Of a DNA stretch of 64,000 nucleotides, positions 26,584 to 33,775 are shown in pieces. The position numbers and the translations under genes are program-made. Below the pieces are notes generated by a model, which made no database searches, was not told the DNA's origin, and saw only the letters and a program-made list of their open reading frames with translations. How positions within the stretch are numbered: the first letter of the stretch is position 1; each line of letters opens with the position of its first letter. This DNA is from Lysobacterales bacterium 63-13 (lineage in GTDB: Bacteria > Pseudomonadota > Gammaproteobacteria > Xanthomonadales > Rhodanobacteraceae), in NCBI GenBank assembly GCA_001899855.1, contig MKWR01000004.1, positions 62,001-126,000 of the forward strand. Reading direction: 5' to 3'.

Positions 26584-28905
26584 TCAGCCCTGATACAGAT
26601 GTGCCTGGATCGACACGAAGGCTTCACGGATCGCTGGCACCGGGCCCAATGCGTGCTTGGCGTCATTGATTCCGCCGTAGCGTATGCGCAGAAAATCGGC
26701 GATTTTGCGTGAGGCCAGCTCGTCGACTCCGTGGCGCTCGTAGGCTTCCAGCACATATTCGAGGAAGCTGCGCATCTCACGCTGGTAACCGCCAAGGCCG
26801 GTTGCCTTCACGCTATCTGCGCGGTCCTTGCGCGACAAGGGCGCCAGGGTAAAACGCACGTAGGCCAGCACGTCGAAGATGTCGCTATGCGGCGCATCGA
26901 TGAGGCGGCGCATGTCGTCCAGCCGCTCGGCGTCGTAACCGAGGTCCTTCAGTCGTTGCTGGAATGCTTCGCGGCGATCGGGGTCGCTCCACACCGCGCG
27001 CAACTCGTCTTCGCTGGCGACCAGCTTGCCAAGGTCGCCGAACAACTGCTGCATGAATTCCTGCGCGGTGATCTGCCGACCTTCGTGCCAGTACGTGGTG
27101 GCGGCGATATAGCGGATGGCGCGTTCCTTGCCGTCGGCCAGCTTCACGATGATCTTCGGCATCGGTGGCGGCGGGTCATCCTCAATACGCGGGGGTTCCG
27201 GCGGATCGCCTTCAGCCCGGTTTCCGCGTGGTTTGCCCGGCTCGTCCGGCGGCAGTGGCTCGCCATCCCATTCCGGATCGTTGAAGTGCTCGTAGCCCTT
27301 CACGAAATCGTAGATGATGAAGAAGTCCTTGCCGTCGAATGTGCGGGTGCCGCGGCCGATGATCTGCTTGAACTCGATCATCGACCTGATCGGGCGCAGC
27401 AGCACGATGTTGCGCACGTTGCGCGCGTCGACGCCGGTGGAAAGCTTGTGCGACGTGGTGAGGATCGTCGGCAGCGTCTTCTCGTTGTCCTGGAACTCGC
27501 GCAGATGCTGTTCGCCGAGCTTGCCGTCGTCGGCGGTCACCCGCTCGCAGTAATGCGGGTCGGGGTTGTCCTTGATCTGGTTGATGGCATTGCGCACGCG
27601 CGCGGCGTGGTCCTGTGTGGCGCAGAACACCAGGGTCTTCTGGCGCTGGTCGATCTGGTCCATGAACTCGTGCACGCGGCTTTCCTCGCGTGCATCGATG
27701 ATGATCTTCGTGTTGAAGTCGGCCTCGGTGTACTCCTTGTCCGGGTCGATCTCGCCGCCGATCACCTCGTCTTCGTCCGAGTACGTGTAGCTGTCCAGCG
27801 TGCTGGCCATCTGGCGCACCTTGAACGGGGTGAGGAAGCCGTCGCCGATGCCTTCCTTCAGGGCGTAGGTGTAAACGGGATCGCCGAAATAGCGATAGGT
27901 GTCAGTGTTCGCATCGCGCTTGGGCGTGGCGGTCATGCCCAGCTGCACGGCGGGCGCAAAGTATTCGAGGATGCCGCGCCAGCTGCTCTCGTCCCGTGCG
28001 CCACCGCGATGGCATTCGTCGATGACGATGAAGTCGAAGAAGTCCGGCGGATAGCCTTCGAAGGTGAACTGCGGTTCGCCGTCCTTGTCGGTGCCGGTCA
28101 TGAAGGTTTGAAAAATGGTGAAGAACACGCTGGCGTTCTTCGGAATCCGGCCCTGCTTGCGGATCTCGTCCGGGCTGATGCGGCACAGCGCATCGGGCGC
28201 AAACGCGCTGAACGCGTTGTAGGCCTGGTCGGCCAGGATGTTGCGGTCGGCCAGGAACAGGATGCGCGGACGGCGCACCGGGTCGCGGCTCAAATTCCAG
28301 CTCGACTCGAACAGCTTCCAGGCGATCTGGAACGCGATGGAGGTCTTGCCGGTGCCGGTGGCCAGGGTCAGCAGGATGCGCTGCTCGCTTTTTGCGATCG
28401 CCTCCAGCACCGCGGTGATCGCGTTGTGCTGGTAGTAGCGCGGCTGCCACTTGCCGCCGCCGGTCTCGAACGGCACCGCACCGAAACGGTCGCGCCAGTC
28501 GTTGCCTTCGGGGAAGCAGCGCGCCCACAGTTCCTGCGGCGAGGGAAACGGCAAGGCGATATCGCCTTCCGCGCCGGTGGTCATGTCGATCGCATACCAG
28601 CCGATGCCGTTGCTGGCGTAGGCAAAGCGCGCCCTGAGCCGCGTGGCGTAGTCCTTGGCCTGGCCCACGCCATCGGTGTGGCCGAGGCCGGCACGCTTGG
28701 CCTCGATCACCGCCAGCTTGCGGTCGCGGTAGCTCAGCACGTAATCGGCCGACAGCGGATTGGCCCGCCCGCCACCGCCGGTGATGCGGCCGGGGCAGAT
28801 CAGCTCCCGATGCACGCGCGCGCCCTCGACCACGCCCCAGCCGGCCTCGCGCAGCACCGGGTCGATACGGTTGGCGCGGGTGTCGGCTTCGGTTTCCACC
28901 GTCAC
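26584..28905 (-). CDS. hsdR: Type I restriction enzyme R subunit
   Basis: A 773-residue motor and nuclease subunit. The N-terminal endonuclease site is in ADYVLSYRDRKLAVIEAKR (D...ExK). The SF2 translocase follows: Walker A ATGTGKTS, motif II IDECHRG (DECH), motif III GMTATPKR, and motif VI QIIGRGTRT. A C-terminal helical part of about 200 residues binds the methylase. With HsdM and HsdS it cuts unmethylated DNA after translocation. The GTG start at 28905 overlaps the TGA of the antitoxin-like pseudogene as GTGA, which fixes the start by coupling. Unusually, hsdR is separated from hsdS by about 1.4 kb of other genes. Confidence 0.93.
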   Translation of the reverse strand: MTVETEADTRANRIDPVLREAGWGVVEGARVHRELICPGRITGGGGRANPLSADYVLSYRDRKLAVIEAKRAGLGHTDGVGQAKDYATRLRARFAYASNGIGWYAIDMTTGAEGDIALPFPSPQELWARCFPEGNDWRDRFGAVPFETGGGKWQPRYYQHNAITAVLEAIAKSEQRILLTLATGTGKTSIAFQIAWKLFESSWNLSRDPVRRPRILFLADRNILADQAYNAFSAFAPDALCRISPDEIRKQGRIPKNASVFFTIFQTFMTGTDKDGEPQFTFEGYPPDFFDFIVIDECHRGGARDESSWRGILEYFAPAVQLGMTATPKRDANTDTYRYFGDPVYTYALKEGIGDGFLTPFKVRQMASTLDSYTYSDEDEVIGGEIDPDKEYTEADFNTKIIIDAREESRVHEFMDQIDQRQKTLVFCATQDHAARVRNAINQIKDNPDPHYCERVTADDGKLGEQHLREFQDNEKTLPTILTTSHKLSTGVDARNVRNIVLLRPIRSMIEFKQIIGRGTRTFDGKDFFIIYDFVKGYEHFNDPEWDGEPLPPDEPGKPRGNRAEGDPPEPPRIEDDPPPPMPKIIVKLADGKERAIRYIAATTYWHEGRQITAQEFMQQLFGDLGKLVASEDELRAVWSDPDRREAFQQRLKDLGYDAERLDDMRRLIDAPHSDIFDVLAYVRFTLAPLSRKDRADSVKATGLGGYQREMRSFLEYVLEAYERHGVDELASRKIADFLRIRYGGINDAKHALGPVPAIREAFVSIQAHLYQG

Positions 28906-29218
28906 GCGGCACGAACCTCGATGTCCACCTGCAGGTTTCGGCGCAGCACATCGAAGATGGCGGCCAGGTTGTCCATGCCGGGATTGCCGGTGGCGGACAG
29001 CATGCGGTGCAGGCTCTTGCTCGGCCGCTCGGTGGCCACGGCCAGCCCTGCGAAGCCGATGGTGGCGTTGACCAGTTCGCGCAGGATCACGCGGGCCGTC
29101 GCCAGGTCGCCATTGAGAAACAATGATCCGGCCTCGTCCAGCAGCGCATGGGCAAAGGCGGGCTCGCGCTGTACACGCGATCCACCACGGTCTGTTTGAA
29201 ATTCCTTGTCAGTTGCAT
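28902..29218 (-). pseudogene. HigA-like antitoxin/regulator gene with a frameshift
   Basis: From ATG 29218 the frame reads MQLTRNFKQTVVDRV, then goes off; the family continues in another frame from QREPAFAHALLDEAG through GDLATARVILRELVNATIGF, RPSKSLHRML and DVLRRNLQVDIEVRAA. This is the addiction-module antidote/helix-turn-helix family of about 100 residues. Two extra bases, in the GTAC at about 29171-29174, explain the break. The stop overlaps the hsdR start (GTGA). If the frameshift is real, the protein ends early and coupling to hsdR could be altered. No partner toxin of this family is adjacent. Confidence 0.72.
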
Positions 29219-29288
29219 GTGTTCCCCCGGCTTGTTGGAGCCACCCACGCAGAATAAGATAAACGAACTCATGAGTCTCGGGGGCTCC

Positions 29289-29525
29289 ATGACCGCGGAG
29301 ACACTAAATCGGCTGCGCACGCAGATTTTGACGCTGTCCAAGTCGGAGCGCGCCGCGCTCGCCCGTGAAATCATTGCTGACCTCGACGGAGCTCGTGACG
29401 ACACTGTCGAGCAGGCGTGGGACGACGAGATACTGCGCCGCATGGCACAGGTAGAGACCGGTCAGGCCGAGCTCCTGACGCGCGACGAGTTACGCCAAAG
29501 AGTGCGCAGTCGCATGGGGAACTGA
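29289..29525 (+). CDS. Addiction module antitoxin (unstable antitoxin family)
   Basis: A 78-residue acidic helical protein of the PF09720-type addiction module family: ILTLSKSERAALAREIIADLDG, split over the standard first half, then AWDDEILRRMAQVETGQAELL. Such proteins pair with ParE/RelE toxins encoded immediately downstream, exactly as here. GGGGG lies just before ATG 29289; an ATG at 29271 is an alternative start. The pair runs against the direction of the surrounding restriction genes. Confidence 0.8.
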   Translation: MTAETLNRLRTQILTLSKSERAALAREIIADLDGARDDTVEQAWDDEILRRMAQVETGQAELLTRDELRQRVRSRMGN

Positions 29526-29843
29526 GTGGTGCGAACGGTACGGATACTGGGAGACGCCGCCGAGGAAGCCATTGAAGCGGCCGCATGGTACGAACAGCAG
29601 CGCCCGGGCCTTGGCACAGACTTCTTCAGTGCGTTCGACGCCGCTGTCGATCTTCTCGAACAACAGCTTGTACCGCTTACGCGGTGTCCCGGCAGAGCCG
29701 GAGCTGCGGGTGCCCGAAGAGTCATCCTGAAACGCTTTCCGTACGACATCGTGATCGTCGAACATGCGGCGGAGCTGATCGTGATTGCGGTGGCGCATCA
29801 GTCACGCAGACCAGGCTATTGGCGCGAACGGCTTTCGCCATAG
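29526..29843 (+). CDS. RelE/ParE family toxin
   Basis: A 105-residue toxin starting with GTG directly after the antitoxin stop codon. The fold markers are AAEEAIEAAAWYEQQRPGLG, FFSAFDAAVDLL and the C-terminal beta strands RRVILKRFPYDIVIVE...IAVAHQSRRPGYW, typical of ParE/RelE proteins whose free form poisons gyrase or cleaves mRNA on the ribosome. Both members appear intact, so this is a likely functional module stabilising the restriction locus. Confidence 0.83.
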   Translation: MVRTVRILGDAAEEAIEAAAWYEQQRPGLGTDFFSAFDAAVDLLEQQLVPLTRCPGRAGAAGARRVILKRFPYDIVIVEHAAELIVIAVAHQSRRPGYWRERLSP

Positions 29844-29854
29844 GCCGCGTTACA

Positions 29855-29907
29855 CCAGATTGCCGGGAAGGCCTTTTGCAGAAGCGATTGGCGGAGGGTG
29901 GTGCCGT
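29855..29907 (-). repeat. Duplicated fragment of the hsdS 3' end
   Basis: On the minus strand this segment reads TLRQSLLQKAF, the hallmark end of HsdS proteins, just behind the UPF0158 stop. It matches the true hsdS end at 30338-30390 with one single-base gap and about nine mismatches. The two copies therefore flank the UPF0158 gene as direct repeats. Confidence 0.75.
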
Positions 29908-29910
29908 CGA

Positions 29911-30336
29911 TTACTCGGCCAACGTGATGTTGTTGTCCGCGCACCATTCGCGCAGCGCCTGGCGGCTTTGTTCCGTCTCCCACTGGTGCCAGGTGTCGAG
30001 GCTGTCGTGGCGATCCAGCAGATCCTTGAAGCGGGCGTAGGCGCTGCGGTGCGAGAACATCGCGTACACCTGCTCGTAGCAATCCGGCAGCTGCGTGCGG
30101 GCGAACTCCAGCGCCAGCGGCTTGCCCAGGTCGAGGTCATGCTTGCTCGGCAACGCCACGTAGCGCTCCGCGTCATCGATGTCATCCGGCAGCGGTTCGA
30201 AATCGTCGGCGTCGTCGCAGTGCCAGTGCACCACGCCCGTGTCCCGGCACAGCCAGGCCTCCGCATCGCCGCCCGCGTCAAGGAACAGCAAGGCTTCTTC
30301 GAGGTCAGCCAGCTTGGCGGGTGTTTGCTCGCTCAT
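29911..30336 (-). CDS. UPF0158 family protein
   Basis: A 141-residue acidic protein of the uncharacterised UPF0158 family (EEALLFLDAGGDAEAWLCRDTG at the start, written across the family's opening motif in part; YVALPSKHDLDLG in the middle). ATG 30336 overlaps the hsdS stop as ATGA, so it is translated with the restriction genes. Members are often found beside restriction or toxin-antitoxin loci, but no activity is known. It is flanked by the two copies of the hsdS tail. Confidence 0.8.
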   Translation of the reverse strand: MSEQTPAKLADLEEALLFLDAGGDAEAWLCRDTGVVHWHCDDADDFEPLPDDIDDAERYVALPSKHDLDLGKPLALEFARTQLPDCYEQVYAMFSHRSAYARFKDLLDRHDSLDTWHQWETEQSRQALREWCADNNITLAE

Positions 30337-31568
30337 GCCAGTTCGCCGGAGAAGGCTTTTTGCAGGAGGGATTGGCGGAGGGCGGCGAGGTCTTCCAACT
30401 GGCTGTGATAGCGCAATGCAACGTACGAGCATTTCTCGATACCAGATTCCACTCTCTTGGCAGCTTCTCGCTGCTTCTGGAGCGAAGGCAGATTGACGGT
30501 GACGTTAGAGACCAAGTTGATATTAAGATTTCTCACCGTAGAGCCGGCGGCCAGACAATCAAACTCCGAAAAAATCTGCTTCGAACCAAGTAGGTGATAC
30601 AGATAGTCTTGGTCGACCTTGGCGTAGTTTGGCTCCAGAACCAGCCAACCATCGTGGATGCAGCCATTCGTCCGAAGGATGTAGGGGCGACCAAAGCTCA
30701 TGGAGTTTGTCAGCAGGAAAGAACCAGAAGCCACGAACCTGGATCTTGAAACCCCCTCCTTGATGATCCGCTCCCTTGTCACATCAATGAATTTTCCGCT
30801 TGCGGTGGCATCCGAAATCTTGATCCAGTTGACTCCGTTTTCATCGGCGGTCAAGAATTTCTTGATCGGCCTTGGCGAGCCTCCTCGTGCAATGTTGCAT
30901 AGGGCTCCCAATTTGATCGACTCCGTTTCTCCCAAAGTTGCGTCACGAATTGCGGCAGAAAGCAGGGCAACCTGCATTTCAGCAGCATTCGCCAGATTGG
31001 CCTCGGCATGGGCGCGGGCCCGGTCGAGGGCAGCGAAGGCCTGATCGAGCACCGCAACGATCCGCTTTTGCTCGTCCGGCGGAGGAAGTGGAATCGGCAG
31101 ATCTTCGAAATATTCTTTCGGTACGCGCTTGTGCCCGACAGCGCCTGACATGACTCGCGCGCCAGCTTCACGGAACGCGTCTCGCGATAGGTAGTAATAC
31201 AGAAACTCAGCTGACAGTGCAGGCGTGGGTCGCATCACTACAAACTCGCTTGAGCCGAAGCCAACTCCGCATTCCAAGTTGCTCACGACACCAAGCTTCC
31301 CGTTCTCAAAACATGGCGTAATTTTGGCGCAAAGGACATCGCCATCCGCGAAATAGGTGTAGTTCTTCACGACATCGGCGAATTTGCGAACTTCTTTTGG
31401 CTCAAAATATTTCACGAGCTCGCCTAGATCATTCATCGGAACGAATGAAACATCAGCATCGTCAGCAACCGTGCCGCGCGGAATATCCTTGGACGGTTTG
31501 AAATCACATACTTCAGATAGCGGCACTGTTTGCCACGATGTTTTGGATTGCTTAGCTTCCCTGATCAC
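30333..31568 (-). CDS. hsdS: Type I restriction-modification specificity subunit
   Basis: A 411-residue protein with two target recognition domains, each followed by a conserved helical spacer. The first ends at PLPPPDEQKRIVAVLDQAFAA, and the second begins near KLGALCNIARGGSPRP and ends LPSLQKQREAAKRV...LRQSLLQKAFSGEL. HsdS sets the DNA sequence recognised by both the methylase and the nuclease. GTG 31568 is taken as start because it overlaps the hsdM stop (GTGA); an in-frame GTG three codons upstream is possible. The target sequence cannot be predicted here. Confidence 0.92.
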   Translation of the reverse strand: MIREAKQSKTSWQTVPLSEVCDFKPSKDIPRGTVADDADVSFVPMNDLGELVKYFEPKEVRKFADVVKNYTYFADGDVLCAKITPCFENGKLGVVSNLECGVGFGSSEFVVMRPTPALSAEFLYYYLSRDAFREAGARVMSGAVGHKRVPKEYFEDLPIPLPPPDEQKRIVAVLDQAFAALDRARAHAEANLANAAEMQVALLSAAIRDATLGETESIKLGALCNIARGGSPRPIKKFLTADENGVNWIKISDATASGKFIDVTRERIIKEGVSRSRFVASGSFLLTNSMSFGRPYILRTNGCIHDGWLVLEPNYAKVDQDYLYHLLGSKQIFSEFDCLAAGSTVRNLNINLVSNVTVNLPSLQKQREAAKRVESGIEKCSYVALRYHSQLEDLAALRQSLLQKAFSGELA

Positions 31569-33025
31569 TCGCGACACAACGTTCCCCGAATCTCTTCCAG
31601 AATCTCCGCCGTCTCCGCATCCCGCGCCAGCATGTCCGCAATGATCTGCTCCGGGCTGCGTAGCGCTTCGGCTTCCGGCGCGTTGGGGTTCTTCACCGAC
31701 AAATCCCACGTCGCGGTGTCCAGTTCCTTCACCGCCACCGTCCAGCTTTTCGCGCTGTCGGTCTTGTCCGCCTGCAGTTTCACGAACTCGACAAGATCCT
31801 CGTCGTTGAGCGGATTGGTCTTGCCCAGCGAGCGGCCCGGATCGAGCTGGTAGTACCAGACCTTGCGCGTCTTGGCGCCCTTGTCGAAGAACAGCACCAC
31901 GGTTTTCACGCCGGCGCCCTGGAAGGTGCCGCCGGGACAATCCAGCACGCTGTGCAGGTTGCAGGTTTCCAGTAGCTCCTTGCGCAGCGCGACGCTGGCG
32001 TTGTCGGTGTTGCTGAGGAAGGTGTTCTTGATCACCACCGCGCCGCGGCCGCCGGCTTTCAGCTTGCGGATGAAGTGCTGCAGGAACAGGTAGGCGGTTT
32101 CGCCGGACTTGATCGGGAAGTTCTGCTGCACCTCCTTGCGCTCGCCGCCGCCGAACGGCGGATTGGCCAGCACGATGTCATGGCGATCCTTCTGCTGGAT
32201 GTCCATCACGTTTTCGCTGAGCGTATTGGCATGCCGGATGTTGGGTGCGCCGATGCCGTGCAGGATCATGTTCATCACGCCCAGCACGTAGGCCAGCGAT
32301 TTCTTCTCCTGCCCGTAGAAGCTGCGCCGCTGCAGCGTGTCCCAGTTGGCCGCGGAGAGATCATCGTGGCGCAGGTATTCCCAGGCTTCGCAGAGGAAGC
32401 CCGCCGAGCCGCAGGCACCGTCGTAAATGGTTTCGCCGATCTCCGGTTTGACCACCTGGATCATGGCGCGGATCAGCGGGCGCGGCGTGTAGTACTCGCC
32501 GCCGTTGCGGCCGGCGTTGCCCATGCGCTTGATGCGGGTTTCGTAGAGATCCGAGAGCTCGTGCTTGGCCTGGTGGCTGCCGAAATTGAGCTGGTCGATG
32601 ATCTCCAGCGCGTCGCGCAGCGAGTAGCCGGAGCGGAAGCGGTTGGCGATTTCGGCGAAGATCTCGCCGATCTTGTATTCCAGCGAATCCGGATCCTCGG
32701 TGGTTTCGCGGAAGGTCTGCAGGTAGGGGAACAGCTCGCCGTTGACGAACTCGATCAAGTCCTTGCCGGTGCGTGCGGCGTTGAGGTCGGGCGCGCCGTC
32801 CTTGGTCTTCGGCGCGGCCCAGGATTGCCAGCGGTAGGGCTCGTCGAGGATGGGCGAGTAGTCGCGGCCTTCCAGCCCGGCCTCGTCCTCCCATTCCTTC
32901 TCCATGTCGTCGAGGTACTTGAGGAACAGCAGCCAGGAGGTCTGTTCGGCGTAGTCAAGCTCGGAGGCGAGGCCCTCGTCATTGCGCATGACGCGGTCCA
33001 TGTTGTTGAAGGCGTTTTCAAACAT
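31565..33025 (-). CDS. hsdM: Type I restriction-modification N6-adenine methylase subunit
   Basis: A 486-residue methyltransferase. An N-terminal helical bundle (FENAFNNMDRVMRND...) is followed by the SAM-binding motif I DGACGSAGFL and the catalytic NPPF in IVLANPPFGG, characteristic of gamma-class N6-adenine methylases, and a C-terminal helical part. It modifies one adenine per half-site of the target set by HsdS. It is first in the operon hsdM, hsdS, UPF0158. ATG 33025 gives the normal family N terminus; upstream in-frame codons do not resemble it. Confidence 0.95.
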   Translation of the reverse strand: MFENAFNNMDRVMRNDEGLASELDYAEQTSWLLFLKYLDDMEKEWEDEAGLEGRDYSPILDEPYRWQSWAAPKTKDGAPDLNAARTGKDLIEFVNGELFPYLQTFRETTEDPDSLEYKIGEIFAEIANRFRSGYSLRDALEIIDQLNFGSHQAKHELSDLYETRIKRMGNAGRNGGEYYTPRPLIRAMIQVVKPEIGETIYDGACGSAGFLCEAWEYLRHDDLSAANWDTLQRRSFYGQEKKSLAYVLGVMNMILHGIGAPNIRHANTLSENVMDIQQKDRHDIVLANPPFGGGERKEVQQNFPIKSGETAYLFLQHFIRKLKAGGRGAVVIKNTFLSNTDNASVALRKELLETCNLHSVLDCPGGTFQGAGVKTVVLFFDKGAKTRKVWYYQLDPGRSLGKTNPLNDEDLVEFVKLQADKTDSAKSWTVAVKELDTATWDLSVKNPNAPEAEALRSPEQIIADMLARDAETAEILEEIRGTLCRE

Positions 33026-33256
33026 GCGGTGTGGGTGATCCCGGGAAGGCAAGCGAAGGTGCAGGGCGATTATGACGAATGGCGCGGTGGTTCGTGGCGC
33101 GTCGCAAGCGATCCGCACGGAAAGCCGCGCGATAGCCGCACGGTTTCAGAAGCCTGGAACGTGTTTCCCGCATCGCGACCCTACGTGTGCGGGGTCGGTA
33201 TCAAGGGCAACAGCCTGCTATTGATTCGCCCGTCCACCCTCATCAGCCTGTCGGCA

Positions 33257-33280
33257 GCTTCTCCCGCCAGCGGGAGAAGC
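33257..33280. repeat. Perfect hairpin repeat (GCTTCTCCCGC arms)
   Basis: GCTTCTCCCGC and GCGGGAGAAGC are separated by CA. With the preceding CACCCTCATC it resembles the dispersed intergenic element often found in Xanthomonadales; a diverged copy is at 59823-59845. The rest of the gap 33026-33306, upstream of hsdM, shows nothing else definite; the hsdM promoter should be in it. Confidence 0.7.
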
Positions 33281-33306
33281 ATTCAATAACGACTATTTAC
33301 GGGTCG

Positions 33307-33525
33307 CTACGGGCTGGCGGCGGGTGGCTTGTAGCCGAGGAGGCGGGCGGGGAGGAGGAAGATGGCCTTGATCAGGGCGAGGATGCCTTCCATTAGCGCG
33401 CCGACAATGCGAAAGGGGATCGACAGCAGCCAGAGGATGGGCCAGAGCACCAGCAGGACCAGGGCGACCGGCCAGGCAAGCACCAGCAGGATGGCCCAGA
33501 GCAGCAGGACAAGCAGTGCGCGCAT
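33307..33525 (-). CDS. Small hydrophobic membrane protein
   Basis: A 72-residue protein made of two hydrophobic helices (about residues 3-38, WAILLVLAWPVALVLLVLW being the core) and a short amphipathic part with PFRIVGALMEGI. GGAGG stands nine bases before ATG 33525. No function is recognised. It lies between the restriction locus and the interrupted BNR-repeat gene, with no clear link to either. Confidence 0.6.
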   Translation of the reverse strand: MRALLVLLLWAILLVLAWPVALVLLVLWPILWLLSIPFRIVGALMEGILALIKAIFLLPARLLGYKPPAASP

Positions 33526-33736
33526 CGCCTTCAACCTCCGCGTGAGTCAGGAAACGGAACACCCCCGCAGTTGGCGACGGCGCACTCGCGGTGCGGGCAC
33601 CGCCGTCAGGCGTGTTCCGCGCACAAGATGGGGTGGCCGCGCTGGCGATGCAAGAGCCGTTTGGCACGGTCGGCGCCGGCATGTTGCGGAGTGCATGCGA
33701 GGATGCGCGGCGGCAATCCGCCATCTTGGTCGGCGC

Positions 33737-33770
33737 AAGCGGCGGAATCGCGCGCGCGATTCCGCCGCTT
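33737..33770. terminator. Perfect 34-base palindrome behind the BNR-repeat gene
   Basis: AAGCGGCGGAATCGCGC and its exact complement meet without a loop, five bases after the stop of the leftward BNR-repeat gene. It is well placed to be its transcription end, though there is no T run. Perfect symmetry also allows protein binding. Confidence 0.5.
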
Positions 33771-33775
33771 CGGCA

